A stretch of 64,000 nt of DNA from contig OY755202.1 of assembly GCA_963576765.1 (NCBI GenBank), positions 18,972,001 to 19,036,000 on the forward strand, given 5' to 3'. The first letter of the stretch is position 1. Each line of letters opens with the position of its first letter. Made by a program: the position numbers and the translations under genes. Below the pieces are notes generated by a model. The model was given only the letters and a program-made list of their open reading frames with translations, ran no database searches and was not told where the DNA came from. Of this stretch, positions 10,725 through 22,863 are shown piece after piece. The DNA comes from Draba incana (lineage: Eukaryota > Streptophyta > Magnoliopsida > Brassicales > Brassicaceae).

Positions 10725-11807
10725 TGTAACATCCCGAAACAAAAATGTCGATTTTTATAAGGGGTGTCGATCGACACCATGTGTGGGTGTCGATCGACAC
10801 CACGTTTTGAGTTTAGTTCGGTTATAAAATTAATCGCTTGGTTTTGTCGCGGTTAAGGAAAAAACCTAGGGCTCGTGATTATATATTGTTTAGCAGTATT
10901 GTGGCCGTATTTGAGAGCATAAAAGAGAGAATTATAGTTGGAGAGAGATTATTGAGAGAGTTTGAAGGATTGTTGCAAAGAAATCCCTCGAAATCCTTCT
11001 CATGTGTTTCTAGAGGCGTATGGTTCTTCGTGCCTCGTAGTTAGTGGTGTTAGAGGCTCGTTTCTGCGTGTTTTGATCTATGTTCGTCGCTGTCTCAGTC
11101 GCTCGTATTTTCTTGTTCATCGTTTCAATCTGAAATCGAGGTGAGTGTGCGACCGTAGGCTCGGTTTTATTAGGTTTTGATTCACAATTGATTTAGGGAA
11201 TTTCGTGTGTGATTCATGGTTGTTTGTTCTGTGTTATTGTGAAGGAATCGTGTGGTTTTTATGATAAAAACGTTGATAAATCGTGAGTTTTGGACTGTTT
11301 CGAAATCGGGAATTATTCTGTGGCTTGAGTGTCAATCGACACCGTGCCTTGGTGTTGATCGACACCCGTGTTTCTTTACTCGTGAATTTTTTAAAGTTAA
11401 TTGTTGATTATTTCCAGATAAATTCGTATTTAGCCTGTTGACGGAAGGACCGTCTCACTAAGAAATTATTAATTACTTACGCATCTATTATTTCCATGTG
11501 ATGCAGGTAAAGAGAAAAAGTGATCGCAGAATCAGGGCTCTAGAAGAGGATGATTAGGGATGTTATTTTATTTGTTAGTTCTAGCGAACCTCGTTAGGTT
11601 GCTAGTTTACTTATTCCTGAATTTGGTTATTGTGAGTTGAATTATGTTTTGGAATTGATATTTAATTATTATTTAGATTTTTATTATTTCCTGAATTATT
11701 TCGTGAGAACTTCCGCGTAGTAACTGTTAGAAATCTAGTCTTTGTGGATTAATATTTATGGAATATTAATCTGGACTAGTTAATAATAAAAAAAAAAGGC
11801 TGTCACA
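10725..11807 (+). repeat. 3' LTR of the chromovirus
   Basis: A 1083-bp copy of 4355-5404. It has two GGTGTCGATCGACACC palindromes in its first 80 bp (about 10763-10778 and 10787-10802) where the 5' LTR has one, plus a second cluster near 11329-11366. It ends GCTGTCACA and is followed by TSD GTAAT. Confidence 0.93.
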
Positions 11808-11812
11808 GTAAT

Positions 11813-13060
11813 GAGCCCCGAAAACACCAAGGACCTTATTCAGGTAAGTATCTCTTTATCCCGTTCTATTTCTCACAATTTAATGGTTGTGAATATGTGT
11901 TTATTATATCCAAAAATGACTGAGAAAAAGTTTGGTTTATTCAAAGAACATTCGAAACCAAACATTTGTTTTAAGACGCAAGTAAAAGGAAAATATGACC
12001 AGGATAATGCTTTGGTCCAAAAAGAGATATGTTTACTTGGTTATAGTGACTTTGTGACTATGATAATACACTTCCTCTTTGCCAAAGAGGAGCAAAAGAG
12101 GAGCCACATGACTTAGAAGTTCTCGTGTCTAATTTCTTTGTGAGGACTGGAATTGGAGTTATTTGACAAATGAGTTGAACACTGTCCAAAAATGTGGTCC
12201 TGTAGAACTGATATGAAGTTGGGAGTTCTGTCCAAAGCTCTCAAAGAAAGTGACGATGATATTGAACCTCCCTTAAAGCTCTACAACAACAATGCCCAAT
12301 AATTTGATCTCCGAGGTAAGCCCTCCTTGGTTTTATTCTTTGATGATTCCAACTTGGTGTTGTTTGTGGTAGGTAAAACAGATTTGAGGTCAAATCTTTT
12401 TCAAGAGGGAGGGGATAATATGATCATAGACAACGCTAGGAATAGAGAACATAAATCGAAGCTTGAACCAAATGGATCTAAGCTTGTTGTTGAGAAATCA
12501 CTTGAGCAATAAAGGTTGTATCAAAGCTACACGGGTTATGATACATGCTCAAGACGATCAGCAAATGGATATGCGATCCATTTGCACTCTTTTTCCCTTC
12601 TCTTTAGATTTTTCCATTGGGTTTTCCGGAGAAAGGTTTTTAATGAGGCTTATGGCTCACATACTTCCTCTCTTGTATTTGTTGATCATGATCAAAGCCT
12701 AATAAACATCAAAAACATGGCCATAGAGTGGAAGAGACAATTTTCAAATTCACACTTATCTTTATTATATTGTATTTTCGGGGGGCTTGTTTTCGAGGTG
12801 TTCTCGTAAACATGCCCTTCTTTTATTCCTTCTCTTCTTTTTCCTCTTTATAATTTCATTTTCTATCATTGTAAACAATTATCTATCTTTTTAATCAAAG
12901 GTGAATCAAAGTTCATCTCATAAACTTTGTGTGACCATTCAATCCCCCTATAAATCAAAAGCCTTTCCGCAACTCTTGAGCGACCAATCAATCCACATCC
13001 CTTGTTTTTGAAGCTTCTCGATTTCTTAGTAGCAAGGTCTATCCTCTTTCTCAACTTATG
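11813..13060 (+). mobile_element. Degenerate LTR-retroelement fragment
   Basis: At 12376-12420 the reading DLRSNLFQEGGDNMI resembles the tail of plant gypsy polyproteins. At about 12578-12655 the text TTGCACTCTTTTTCCCTTC, TTGGGTTTTCC and AGGTTTTTAATGAGGC matches the transcribed LTR region of many plant retroelements, and a related stretch occurs at 28095-28170. No complete LTR, TSD or intact reading frame could be defined. The element is cut on the right by a solo LTR. Confidence 0.5.
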
Positions 13061-14931
13061 TGTGACACCCGTTCTCCAATCAATTTAAGCCTAGGTCTCG
13101 TGCCCTAACTTGTACAACAAGTAACAAACCTGCACACACTAGAAGGAGGAAAAAAGGGGGTGAATACCAACTTATTCAGTGAGGATGTCACCCGCATAAA
13201 CTTTAACACTCGAAAACAATGAGCGGTCAGACACACTAAACTAGAATTAGATACACATTACTTATTACTAGCAGTCACACAATTCATATTTAACATTTCT
13301 ATAATATTTACTTATCCATTATCTCATACTTAAACACTTCACATCTTTTCTTTTATTTTCACATTCTTTACTTTTCTTTTCTTTTCTTTACATATTTACT
13401 TACGGCGGAGCCAACCCCTTTCTCTGTTTTGGATCTGTCCTCCCCGTCATTGGCCCAACTATGGCCTAATGGATCTACAACGAGCTTACATGCGTTATCG
13501 TCCGTAGTCCAACACAGAAAATTCTATAACGGGCTTACATACGCGATCGTCCGTAGAACTATGATATTCTAACCATCTCAAACAATCGTTTAATCTTTAA
13601 CATTCTTTCTTTACTTAACACAATATAACTTATCAAAACAATTTCCACAACATCAAGTAATCATTACTAACTACACGTAGCAATCAACAAACATCAATCA
13701 TTTCAATCCTAAACTTAGCATATAAGACCAATAACTATCAAACATTCCATTCCTAGACTTAGCATGAAAGAACACATATTGCTAACTAATACTAAAGTAA
13801 TGTATATCCCACCCTCACCTTAGTCACAAGTCTTCAGAGTCTCTGGAATTGCGGTCTGACCTTGCTCACAACTATTCCCATAAGAATCCTGCAAGATTCC
13901 AGCTCATACGGAGCTCATATCGCCAACCAAACAATCCAATCCATCAACTTACTTGATAATATGAAATGCACCAACTACACTTAGAAAAACGCATATAGTA
14001 GACAAACTAACCGTCCAATTGTTGATCCAACGTTGATTACGAAGACAGTAATGTTATGAACAGCTCCACAAACTTTTAGTGCAATCGGACCTCATTTGGT
14101 TCATCGAATGGATCTCCAAAGCAGCTGCATCGGAACAGTTTTGATCTGTTCAAATCAGATTTCGTGCGCCAGAAGAAACAGGTCCACACGGCGACTCCGG
14201 TGGAACTAGGGTTCCATCTTGATACCAATGGAAAGCTGAGAATGTCACGGTCACAGCGCCACAAACAGGGAAGCCATCCGATGCTCCAAACGTTGTTAGT
14301 GAAGCTCCGAAGTTACCATGTCCGAACTGTCCAGATTTACCGGTCTTCACCACACCATCTCAATCACCGATCTCCTTCTTGCTTCATCGACATCAGAGCT
14401 TCTCTCTCTAATAATTGTAGCACTGTAATGGAACTTAAGATGACAAATGGTGTCGCCGCGATGATTCCCCTCTTCCACCACCGTTATTCCTCCTTCTTCA
14501 CTTACGTTTGGTGGTCAATCCGTCGTCTCATGTGTCTAGCAGCCATCACCACGCCATCTCTCCCACCTCGGATCATTTACTCGCCGTCATAGGTCACCGG
14601 AGCCACCGCAGCCTCCGTCATCAACGTATCAACTTTCTGTCTAATCCTCTTGGCTTCTTCTCTTCCTCTTCTTTTCTCACGATCTCTGCCTCTCTCTTTT
14701 ATCTCCTTTCTTTTTAACCAACCGCGACTTCACCAGCAAGACAAGGAAGCTATGGTTAATTAGTTTTAGGGCCTTAAACATGAATTTGGGCTTTGGCTTT
14801 AGAGAATAAACATATTTAGTGATCCAAATCCATTCAACTTCCTTGGCTTTTATCCTTTGTATTCATTTGTATTTCTAATCCGAAAACATTCCCGCGCAAA
14901 ATTTAAAATTCTCCGGGACACGGTCGTGACA
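13061..14931 (-). mobile_element. Solo LTR, 1.87 kb
   Basis: The segment begins TGTGACACCCG and ends CGGTCGTGACA, flanked by a perfect 5-bp TSD, TTATG (13056-13060 and 14932-14936). Read on the minus strand it starts TGTCACGACCG and ends GGGTGTCACA, a form common in gypsy LTRs, so the minus orientation is preferred. No internal region or second LTR is present. Solo LTRs arise by recombination between the two LTRs of one insertion. Open stretches inside it (14076-14592) are not genes. Confidence 0.85.
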
Positions 14932-14936
14932 TTATG

Positions 14937-15552
14937 AGTGTCGATCTAATGAGGATCTCATCAATAATGAATCTAAGTAAAATAATTATGACGTATCAAC
15001 TTAATTCATTTGATCATAAAATTACAATGTTGTGTCACTCTCATTAATTCTCTATTATAACAAGGGATAGCTAATTAACATGAGAGACCTTTTTAAAAAA
15101 GATACTTAATAACATAGATAACCAAAAAAAACAAGGTGTGGGTAGAGAAACTCTCTCTCCCTTCTCTAAAAACTTCAAAATCCTAGCCGCCTCCATTGAT
15201 TCATTTCATCAATTTGATCAGTCGAAAGATACATCTTTACAATGAATATTGTGAAGACTATATTACACAACTGAATCGGTGATCTGTTTCTAAAAGATTA
15301 TCTACTTTGTCTTGTTGAAAAATATTTGTTTCATAGAGTGACAAATGAGATAGTGATGAAAAAGTTCCAAAATATAGGAGAACTTAGGATAAATTTGTGA
15401 GGATTTTAATATCACGACACCTTTTTTCTTTTAGTGTTCGTATTATATTTTAAAAAAATATATTTTATAATATTTACTCTGGGTTAAAATGTTTTAGGAT
15501 CTTCATAGTGCGGATAGCACTTGGAACGGATAAAGTATTTTAATGTGAAATA
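14937..15552. other. AT-rich sequence, no gene seen
   Basis: No reading frame, RNA gene or defined element is recognisable. The first bases directly continue the sequence interrupted by the solo LTR. Confidence 0.6.
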
Positions 15553-15822
15553 CTCCCTCCGTTCCCAAAAGATTGATTTTCTAGGAAAAAAAATATTTTT
15601 AAAAGATTGATTTTTCACTTTTTCAATGCATTTTTAATGAAAGTTTAATGGCGAATATTGTAGATTTCAAGACATATTTATTGACTTTATTAGATTATTA
15701 TTGGTTTAAAGTTATGGAAAATTGTTTTTTGCAAAAAATAAGACATTTATAATTAACCATTAATGTGTTTTCTTAATATTTGTGAAAAATCTAGAAAATC
15801 AAACAAATAAAAACAGAGGGAG
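15553..15822. mobile_element. Stowaway-like MITE
   Basis: The ends are CTCCCTCCGTTCCCAAAAGA and its complement ending AAAAACAGAGGGAG, flanked by TA (15551-15552 and 15823-15824). The inner termini (GATTGATTTTCTAG and CTAGAAAATC) also pair. It lies about 255 bp beyond the GA2ox stop codon, on its 3' side. Confidence 0.75.
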
Positions 15823-16077
15823 TAGTAGATATGTACACCATAATTTTTGTGTGGAAAATTGATTTATACCTACTAAGTACAATGTCAAACTTTTCAAAAT
15901 TATTCTTAAGTTATTATCTCCACTTATAGCATATAAAATCACCTAGTAAACCAAAAAACAATAATCACTATCTCAGATGACTAAAATACAAACAAAAAAA
16001 CGGAAAAGTTTGTATATTCTATTGGTTTTATTTATGGGATTTATATTAAAATATAAAATAAAAGACATAAAAATAGC

Positions 16078-18078
16078 TCAAGCATTGGATAAAGTAAATG
16101 GAAGTTGCTTCTCAAAGAGACCAAGCCTATTGTCACCAAGTTTAGTCTTGTAAGCAGATGACTTGTATAGGGACCAAGTAAATTCGTTATAGAGCCAATC
16201 CTCTTGGTTTGGTACAAGGCATGATAATGGTGCAATCGTCTCGGTCAAAGGAGGACCTGCGAAGTAGATCATCGATAATCTTGATCTCTTTGGATCTGTG
16301 AGCACTCTGTGTTTCACACTCTTGAATCTTCCGTTAGTCATTACCTGCAATAGACAATAACCATCAACAACATATAAGAAATGTGTGATTTCGTTGTGAA
16401 CCAACTAATACAGAGTTTACAAAAAGCAAAAATTAGATCTACCAAAAAAAACGATTTAAATTTTACCAATCTTAATACAATCATATACACATGATACTTA
16501 TTAATTGAACTACATTTTAAAATTATTTCGGAGTAACAAAGATTAAAAAAAGTTATTAAGAACATATATTAGTATCCTATACCAAAACTAACGAAGTATA
16601 TCATATTTGAAAGATTAATAAATTAAATAGTCTAAACAATTTTTTTTTTTTTTTTGAAACTTCATAAAATGCTCTTTATTTTTGAAAAAGATGCCTAATT
16701 AAGCCCTATATTTAAAATTTTAAAAATGTAGTCAAACCCTTAATTTTACAAACTAATCTGAAACCCTATACCCCGCCCACTCTACCCCGAACATGGTGTA
16801 TTTTTTTTTTTTAGTTTGAATATATTGTCTTAACTGTTCTAATTAAAACTTAAACAGATTTATTTATTTATGTATACCGAATTCAGTTATTTAACAATAA
16901 GATTCGTATTAATTCGGATATATTGCTTTACGTTTTAAAAAAAGAAAAAAAAATCTCCATGTGAAATCCCCCAATTTAGCAAAATAAAAAGAGAGAATAT
17001 TTCGCATTTAAATAAAAAAAGAGAAAGGGTACCTGAAGAGTATCTCCGACATTAACGAAGAAAGAAGAGTGATCAGGTGGAATAGTAACCCAACTCCCAT
17101 CTTTCACACAGATTTGTAAACTCTCTGTTTCGTTTGATCTCAGTACGGAGATTAACTGTGGATCCGTGTGCTCACCGAACCCAATCTCTTGTTCCTTTTC
17201 CGGGTAATGGTTCATTCTCAGACACGAATCACTCTCTTTCACTTTCACTAGCTTGCTCAGCTTCTCCTTTGGCTCTATGTTTAGCTCTTCCGCTACCATC
17301 TCAAGAATCATGCTCGCCATTTCCTTCATCTCCTCCATGTACTCTTCCACTGCCTCTCTGTTTCATTTCATAATTTTCATTTTTTCTTTGTTATAAACCA
17401 AGATCTTGATATAATGGCTTTTTCTGGAAATGATTATAATGTAAAATGAATATTATTTCAAAACCATTGATTCTGGATTTTGATTTAAGAAATAATTTGA
17501 TTTAAGAAAGAATCAGAGAATCCCCTATTTCTCTCCATTAAACAAGGTAAATTAGGATCAAATTCAGTATTGATTGATTTAATGGGTTTTCCGGAAATAG
17601 TATTTCCTTTAAAACGAATGTTTTGAGTGTTAAACAAAAAATAAAAAATTGTTTTTACACTCTGTTTATTGGTTTACCTGAAATTTGGAGGGGTTTGGTG
17701 GAAAATGGCGGTGGTGTTGTGAGAGGGAAGTTGAGGATTAGCATTGAGGAGAACGTATTCAACACAGCCTACGTCTCCACTGGATCCGATCCGTTTACTA
17801 CCGTACCCAAACGGGTCGGGTAGACCCGCTTTATCTTTAAGAGACTGAGGCAAAGCAAAGAACTCTGTGGCTTCTTGCTCCAACTGGGTCAAAAGATCGG
17901 GTCTGACTCCATGGTTGACGACTTTGAAGAACCCGAACTCCTCGCATGCCTTGACGATTAGGGTTTTGGCATCTGGGTTGGTTAAGTCTATAACCGGGAT
18001 TAAAATCGGAATAGGTTTGCATATTGGGTTAACGTAGAGGTGGCTATCATAAGTGGCGGGCTGTGACAAAACCACCAT
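16078..18078 (-). CDS. GA2OX3: Gibberellin 2-oxidase, GA2ox3-type
   Basis: Three exons, 18078-17678, 17357-17033 and 16344-16078, encode 330 residues; the splice sites are GT/AG and the phases join. The enzyme is a soluble 2-oxoglutarate/Fe(II) dioxygenase that inactivates C19 gibberellins by 2-beta-hydroxylation. Seen in the protein: CEEFGFFKVVNHGV in the N-terminal domain, the iron ligands in GFGEHTDPQ (His, Asp) and KSVKHRVL (His), and the 2-oxoglutarate Arg/Ser in RSRLSMIYF. The N-terminus MVVLSQPATYDSHLYVNP and C-terminus SLSNA point to the GA2ox3 branch, whose Arabidopsis member is about 335 residues. Oddly, the usually conserved GDVGW reads GDVGC (Trp to Cys). A TATA box lies about 110 bp upstream, and a MITE/LINE insertion begins 231 bp upstream. 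Confidence 0.93.
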
Positions 18079-18183
18079 GGTTTGTTTTTTGTGTTTTTAA
18101 AATTTCTGTGAAGAAGAAAGATTGTTGAAGAATGGGAGAACGAAGAAAATAAGGTGGAAAGAGTGTTTGGTTTGCCCTACGTT

Positions 18184-18191
18184 TATTTATA
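18184..18191 (-). promoter_or_regulatory. TATA box of the GA 2-oxidase gene
   Basis: TATAAATA on the minus strand lies 106 bp upstream of the start codon, at a plausible distance for a 5' leader of about 75-80 bp. Only about 118 bp of native promoter remain upstream of it before the transposon boundary at 18310. Confidence 0.65.
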
Positions 18192-19172
18192 GTCGCTTGT
18201 GTGTAGAGACTAGGGATTTTTTGAAAGATTGAGACTTTATTTTCATCAAGTGTAAAAATCTTTTGACCCAAAAAAAAAAAAGTATAAAAAACTAAAGACG
18301 ATTTTTTTGGGACAATTCTTGGGTTTACCCCTAGGGGTGAACATAACTCATTCACCCCTCTTAATTAGCCAATAATAATTTAACATGTGTCTCCTTATTA
18401 AACTAATCATTAAAAAAATCAAAAATTAATCAAAGGTAGGACCACAATATATTGTCTCACCGTAAGTTATTAATTTTTTTAAAAAAAACTTAAAAGTTAA
18501 TTAAAAAAACTTAATAAATTAATAAAAATCCGAATTTTAAAATCATTTATCCAAAATAAATTCTAAACCTCAAACTTAAACCCTAAACCCTAAAACTATA
18601 CCCTAATTTGGGAATTGTTAACCCAAACCTAAAAATTTTAACTATTCTAAAAATTTATGGGTTTGGGTTAACTATTCCCAAATTAGGGTATAGTTTTGGA
18701 GTTTAGGGTTTAAGTTTGAGATTTAAAATTTATTTTGGGTTAACTATTCCTAAATTATGGTATAGCTTTGGGGTTTAGGGTTTGAGTTTGGGGTTTAGAA
18801 TTTATTTTGGGTTAACTAATTAATCTTTGTTGACTTATGTTTCAATTGGGTTAAAGTTAATAATTTCAAAAGATGAAACTTTCGTCTAACTTACTATAAT
18901 TTTAGGGTTAAAGACTTTAAATTTATCAAAAAAGATATCCGATGAAGGCGATTTCTAGGGTTTACGGCCGTCCTTTGTCCGAAACCTAATTTTTTGTCTT
19001 TTCCGACCAAATCCCGTGTCTCTTAGTTGTTCTTCTTGTCTTTTCATGTTTAAGATAATCGTTACACTTTACTGCGCCGCTGCAGTCTGTTTTGTCTCTG
19101 TTTTTCTCGCTATCAAGATAGGATTGAAGATAACGTCTTGTCCAAGAAGATCTCTGATCTCGTACGGAACTG

Positions 19173-20538
19173 ATGACTAGCCTCCGTTACGCTAGGCAGC
19201 GGTCTGATACACGCAAACCGGGTCCATCAAGATGGATTCGAGAGCCACCGATCCTTCTACCAGACGTGGAGAATGAAGATTTGATTGAAGAGAACCGACT
19301 AACCCTGATAGGACGGGTGCTACACCCGGCAACACAAAGCCTCTCTGCAGTTTTAGGTTTTTTACCTCAGATCTGGGGTCTAGTCGGGAGAGTTGAAGGT
19401 AAGATACTGGGAAGGGAGAGATTCCAGTTTCGTTTTGAAACAGAGGAAGACCTTCAAGCGGTGTTACGCCGGGCTCCCTTTCATTACAAGCGATGGATGC
19501 TAGTGCTACAAAGATGGGAACCTTCCACATCGGTTGATTTCCCAAACGCAATCCCGTTTTGGATTAAGATTAATGATCTACCAACGCAGTACTGGACACA
19601 TAACAACCTGGAGGCAATTGGAAAGGTTCCGGGGAAATACCTTAACCAAGAAACGAAAGAAGGTAGGATCCAGGTGCAATTAGATGCGTTCAAACCGCTA
19701 ATGACAAAATCTCGAGTTCAACTCAAACCAGCAGTAGAGTTTCCGGTGGAGTTTGAATATGAGAGACTAGAAAAACACTGTTTTACGTGTTTTGCCCTCA
19801 CACATGAGGAAGGAGATTGTCCAAAAAAAGAGAAAGGAGCATATAGAAGAGGACAGAAAGCTGGGTATTAACCAGATGAAAACAATATCTAGGCTGGAGG
19901 AGGATAAAAGAAGAAGAGAGTCCCAAAGATACCGAGTTTCAACAGGAGAACCAGACCATCACAAAGATAGGTTATACAAGTCAAAGAGACCTCGCAGCAA
20001 ATCTCCTCTAAGAGCATTGAAACCCTACTCCCCGGAGCGTAGAGAGGACTATCCCTTCCGTAAACATCACAGGGTGGGGAGTGAGGTATACTCTCACAAA
20101 CAGAGGACTTTTTCCTCCTTCTCTAAAGGTCATGAGTACAAAGAACCCCATAATTCTCATAAGGAGTACAAAGTAAGAAATGATTTTAGGGAATCTCAAC
20201 GTGAGAGTGGTTCTCAAAGGCGAGACTTATCGGAAACTGAGCCACCATCAAGGGTCTCTAAGCAGCTCAATAACCATTTGTCTCCCCGAGATAAGGGTCT
20301 GACCTCTGCCTTGGAGAAATCAAGTCAAAGAGATCAAGATAGGAATCAGCATAGGATGGTTTCAAGTCGAGGAGAGGAGAGTCCACACAGCTATAGTCGA
20401 AGATTGCAGGAAGTAGCAAGCTCCTCAAGAGCTTTGACTAGGAGACCAGTACTAGAGAGAATTCAAAAGGGAGAGGAGGAGCGTGAAGAATCGACAAACA
20501 CAACATCAGTCTCTAATTGTGGAACAAAGAAGCCGTGA
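19173..20538 (+). pseudogene. LINE ORF1 (DUF4283/zinc-knuckle protein), frameshifted
   Basis: ATG 19173 opens a 232-residue frame containing the DUF4283 RNA-binding-type domain (LTLIGRVLHPATQSL, RFETEEDLQAVLRRAPFHYK, PFWIKINDLPTQYW) and a CCHC_4 knuckle (KHCFTCFALTHEEGDC). The frame stops at 19871. A second frame (19792-20538), very rich in Arg, Ser and Lys, looks like the basic C-terminal tail after a frameshift near 19840. ORF1 proteins bind LINE RNA. Confidence 0.8.
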
Positions 20539-21598
20539 AGTGTGGAACGAAATTTTGGATTTGGGAGCCTCTCGTAGCCTTCCTTGGTTATTTATGGGTG
20601 ACTTTAACGAGATTGCAGAGCACTGGGAGAAGAAAGGGGGGCCGACCAGACCTGAAGGTTCTTTTGTTGACTTCAGAAGCTTCATTGCTACCAATGGTCT
20701 TTGGGATGTGAAATTCACGGGTAATCCGTTTTCTTGGCGCGGTATGCGTTCGCAATATTTGGTACATGAAAGATTGGATCGTTCTCTTTCAAATAATTCC
20801 TGGTTAAAAGAGTTCCCTACAGGTAGAAGTGAATATCTTCGATTTGAAGGGTCCGATTACCGACCGCTTATTACTTTCTTTGATGATTCGAAGACATACA
20901 AGAAGGGTATGTTTTGTTTTGACAATAGACTCTGAGACAAAGAAGAGATATTCGAGTTAATAACGGAAGTATGGGGCAGATCACCATCTAACACGGTCGA
21001 GACAAAGATACGTCATGTTCGTTCAGAACTTACTCAATGGGCTAAGGATCAGAATCAAAATAGTGCACAAGAGATTAAGGAAGCGCAAGAACTTCTAGAG
21101 GCTGCACTATCTCGGGAAGAACCTGATCCGATGGCTATAGGAGAATACACATCAAGACTAGAGAAGGCTTACAAAGAGGAAGAACTATTTTGGAAGCAGA
21201 GGAGTCGCATTGCGTGGTTAAACAGGGGAGATCTCAACACGTCTTACTTTCATGCGATTACCCGGTATCGAAGAACGTGTAATAGATTTACGGTCATAGA
21301 AGATGACGCAGGAAGAGCACATTACAAAGAAGATGATATCACAAAGGTCATAACCAAATATTTTCAAAATATTTTCACGACAAATGGTTCAACCAATTTT
21401 GAGGTGGTAGAAGAAGCTATTCAACCATGTATTTCATCTGAAATGAATGTTCGCCTTACCCGTATACCGTCTAATCAGGAGATCAGAGAGGCAACGTATT
21501 CTATACACGCGGAAAAGGCTCCGGTACCCGACGGTTTTTCTGCGGGTTTCTTTCATTTTTCTGGAGTATCATCAGTGATGATCTTACCAAAGAAATAA
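20483..21598 (+). pseudogene. LINE endonuclease C-terminal part and linker
   Basis: Bases 20540-20935 encode the second half of an APE-type endonuclease: WLFMGDFNEIAEHWEKKGG, RLDRSLSNNSW and FEGSDYRPLI. In the family the last motif is SDHxP, so the catalytic His is Tyr here. The first half of the domain is missing; ORF1-tail sequence runs straight into it, which indicates a deletion. Bases 21131-21598 carry the linker ahead of RT (RIAWLNRGDLNTSYFHA, KAPVPDGFSAGFF), then a frameshift. Confidence 0.82.
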
Positions 21599-22863
21599 AA
21601 GCTTTCTTTGAATCAGGTACGTTTCCAGTAAGATTGAATGCAAACCATATCCGGTTGATTCCCAAGACCACTGGCCCACGACGTGTAGCGGATTACCGAC
21701 CTATTGCCTTGTGCAACATTTTCTACAAAATTGTAGCAAAAATTCTTACAAAGAGACTACAACCGTTACTCTCCGCACTTAGCTCGGAAAATCAATCGGC
21801 TTTTGTGCCGCAAAGAGCGATATCGGACAACGTCTTAATTACTCATGAGATTCTACATTACCTAAAGATATCAGGAGCGAGAAAACGAGGAGCGATGGCG
21901 ATGAAAACCGATATGAGCAAGGCATATGATCGCATTGAATGGGCTTTTTTAGAAAGAGTTTGTCAACGTTTTGGTTTCGATGCGAAGTGGATCAAATGGA
22001 TTATGGAGTGTGTTACAACCGTGTCGTATGAGTTTCTCATAAACGGCTCTCCGCAAGGAAGAGTGATTCCTACACGTGGATTACGACAAGGTGATCCGCT
22101 CTCGCCTTACTTATTCATTTTATGCACCGAAGTTCTATCAGGGATGTGTCGTATGGCACAAGAAAATGGCTCTCTACAGGGTATCCGGGTGGCCCAAAAT
22201 AGCCCATACGTAAATCATCTACTTTTCGCCGACGACACGATGTTTTTTTGTCGGTCGGACCAAAAAAGTTGTACCGCTTTGTCGGATTTACTACATCGGT
22301 ATGAAGTCGCATCGGGACAGTTTATCAATTTATCCAAGTCCTCTATAACCTTTGCGTCTAAAACACCGAGATCGTGGAGGGAAAAAGCAAAGAGAAACCT
22401 ACGGATTAATCAAGAAGGAGGGACAGGAAAATATTTGGGATTGCCCGAAAATTTTGGACGGCGAAAGCGAGATGTTTTCACGGCGTTAGTAGATAGAATC
22501 CGGCAAAGAAGTCATAGTTGGTCGACGCGTCTCTTATCTTCAGCCGGTAAGAAAGTACTCCTCAAATCCGTCTTATCTTCTATGCCGGCGTATACAATGT
22601 CGTGTTTTAAAATACCAATTTCATTATGCAAAAGAGTCCAATCAATTTATACAAGATTTTGGTGGGACGATAAACCGGACAAACGGAAAATGAGTTGGAT
22701 TTCATGGGAGAAGATGACGAGACCAAAAAGTGCGGGAGGGCTGGGTTTTCGAGAGGTGGAAGAATTTAATGATGCACTATTGGCCAAATTAAGTTGGCGC
22801 CTCCTCTCAGCCCCATCATCACTCTTTGCAAGAGTGTTACTTGGAAAATATTGTCACTCCTAG
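21599..22863 (+). pseudogene. LINE reverse transcriptase domain
   Basis: A long open stretch has the ordered RT motifs: NHIRLIPKTTGPRRVADYRP, SENQSAFVPQRAISDNVLI, KTDMSKAYDRIEW, TRGLRQGDPLSPYLF, HLLFADDTMFF (catalytic FADD) and SGQFINLSKSS. The domain itself looks intact, but it is cut off from its upstream linker by a frameshift near 21560 and by a stop at 22861. Confidence 0.9.

Larger units (their letters stand above)
4355..11807 (+). mobile_element. Ty3/gypsy chromovirus LTR retrotransposon (degenerate)
   Basis: Both LTRs begin TGTAACATCCCGAAAC and end GTCACA. A perfect 5-bp TSD (GTAAT) lies at 4350-4354 and 11808-11812. The domain order gag - zinc knuckle - protease - RT - RNase H - integrase - chromodomain, with a Met-initiator-tRNA primer site, places it among plant chromoviruses (Tekay/Del-like). 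Every coding segment is broken by nonsense codons or frameshifts, the integrase has lost its N-terminal part, and the two LTRs differ at several per cent of sites plus indels. It is therefore an old, inactive copy. A tandem repeat array lies near the 3' end of the internal region. Confidence 0.93.

Noticed and set aside
11811..12116. Gene starting right after the chromovirus
   Set aside because: The apparent start overlaps the target-site duplication and the frame has no recognisable domain.
14076..14592. Protein gene between 14.0 and 14.6 kb
   Set aside because: Lies entirely inside the solo LTR bounded by TTATG duplications.
18573..18600. Interstitial telomere array
   Set aside because: Only two to three degenerate CCCTAAA units, mirrored within a MITE.
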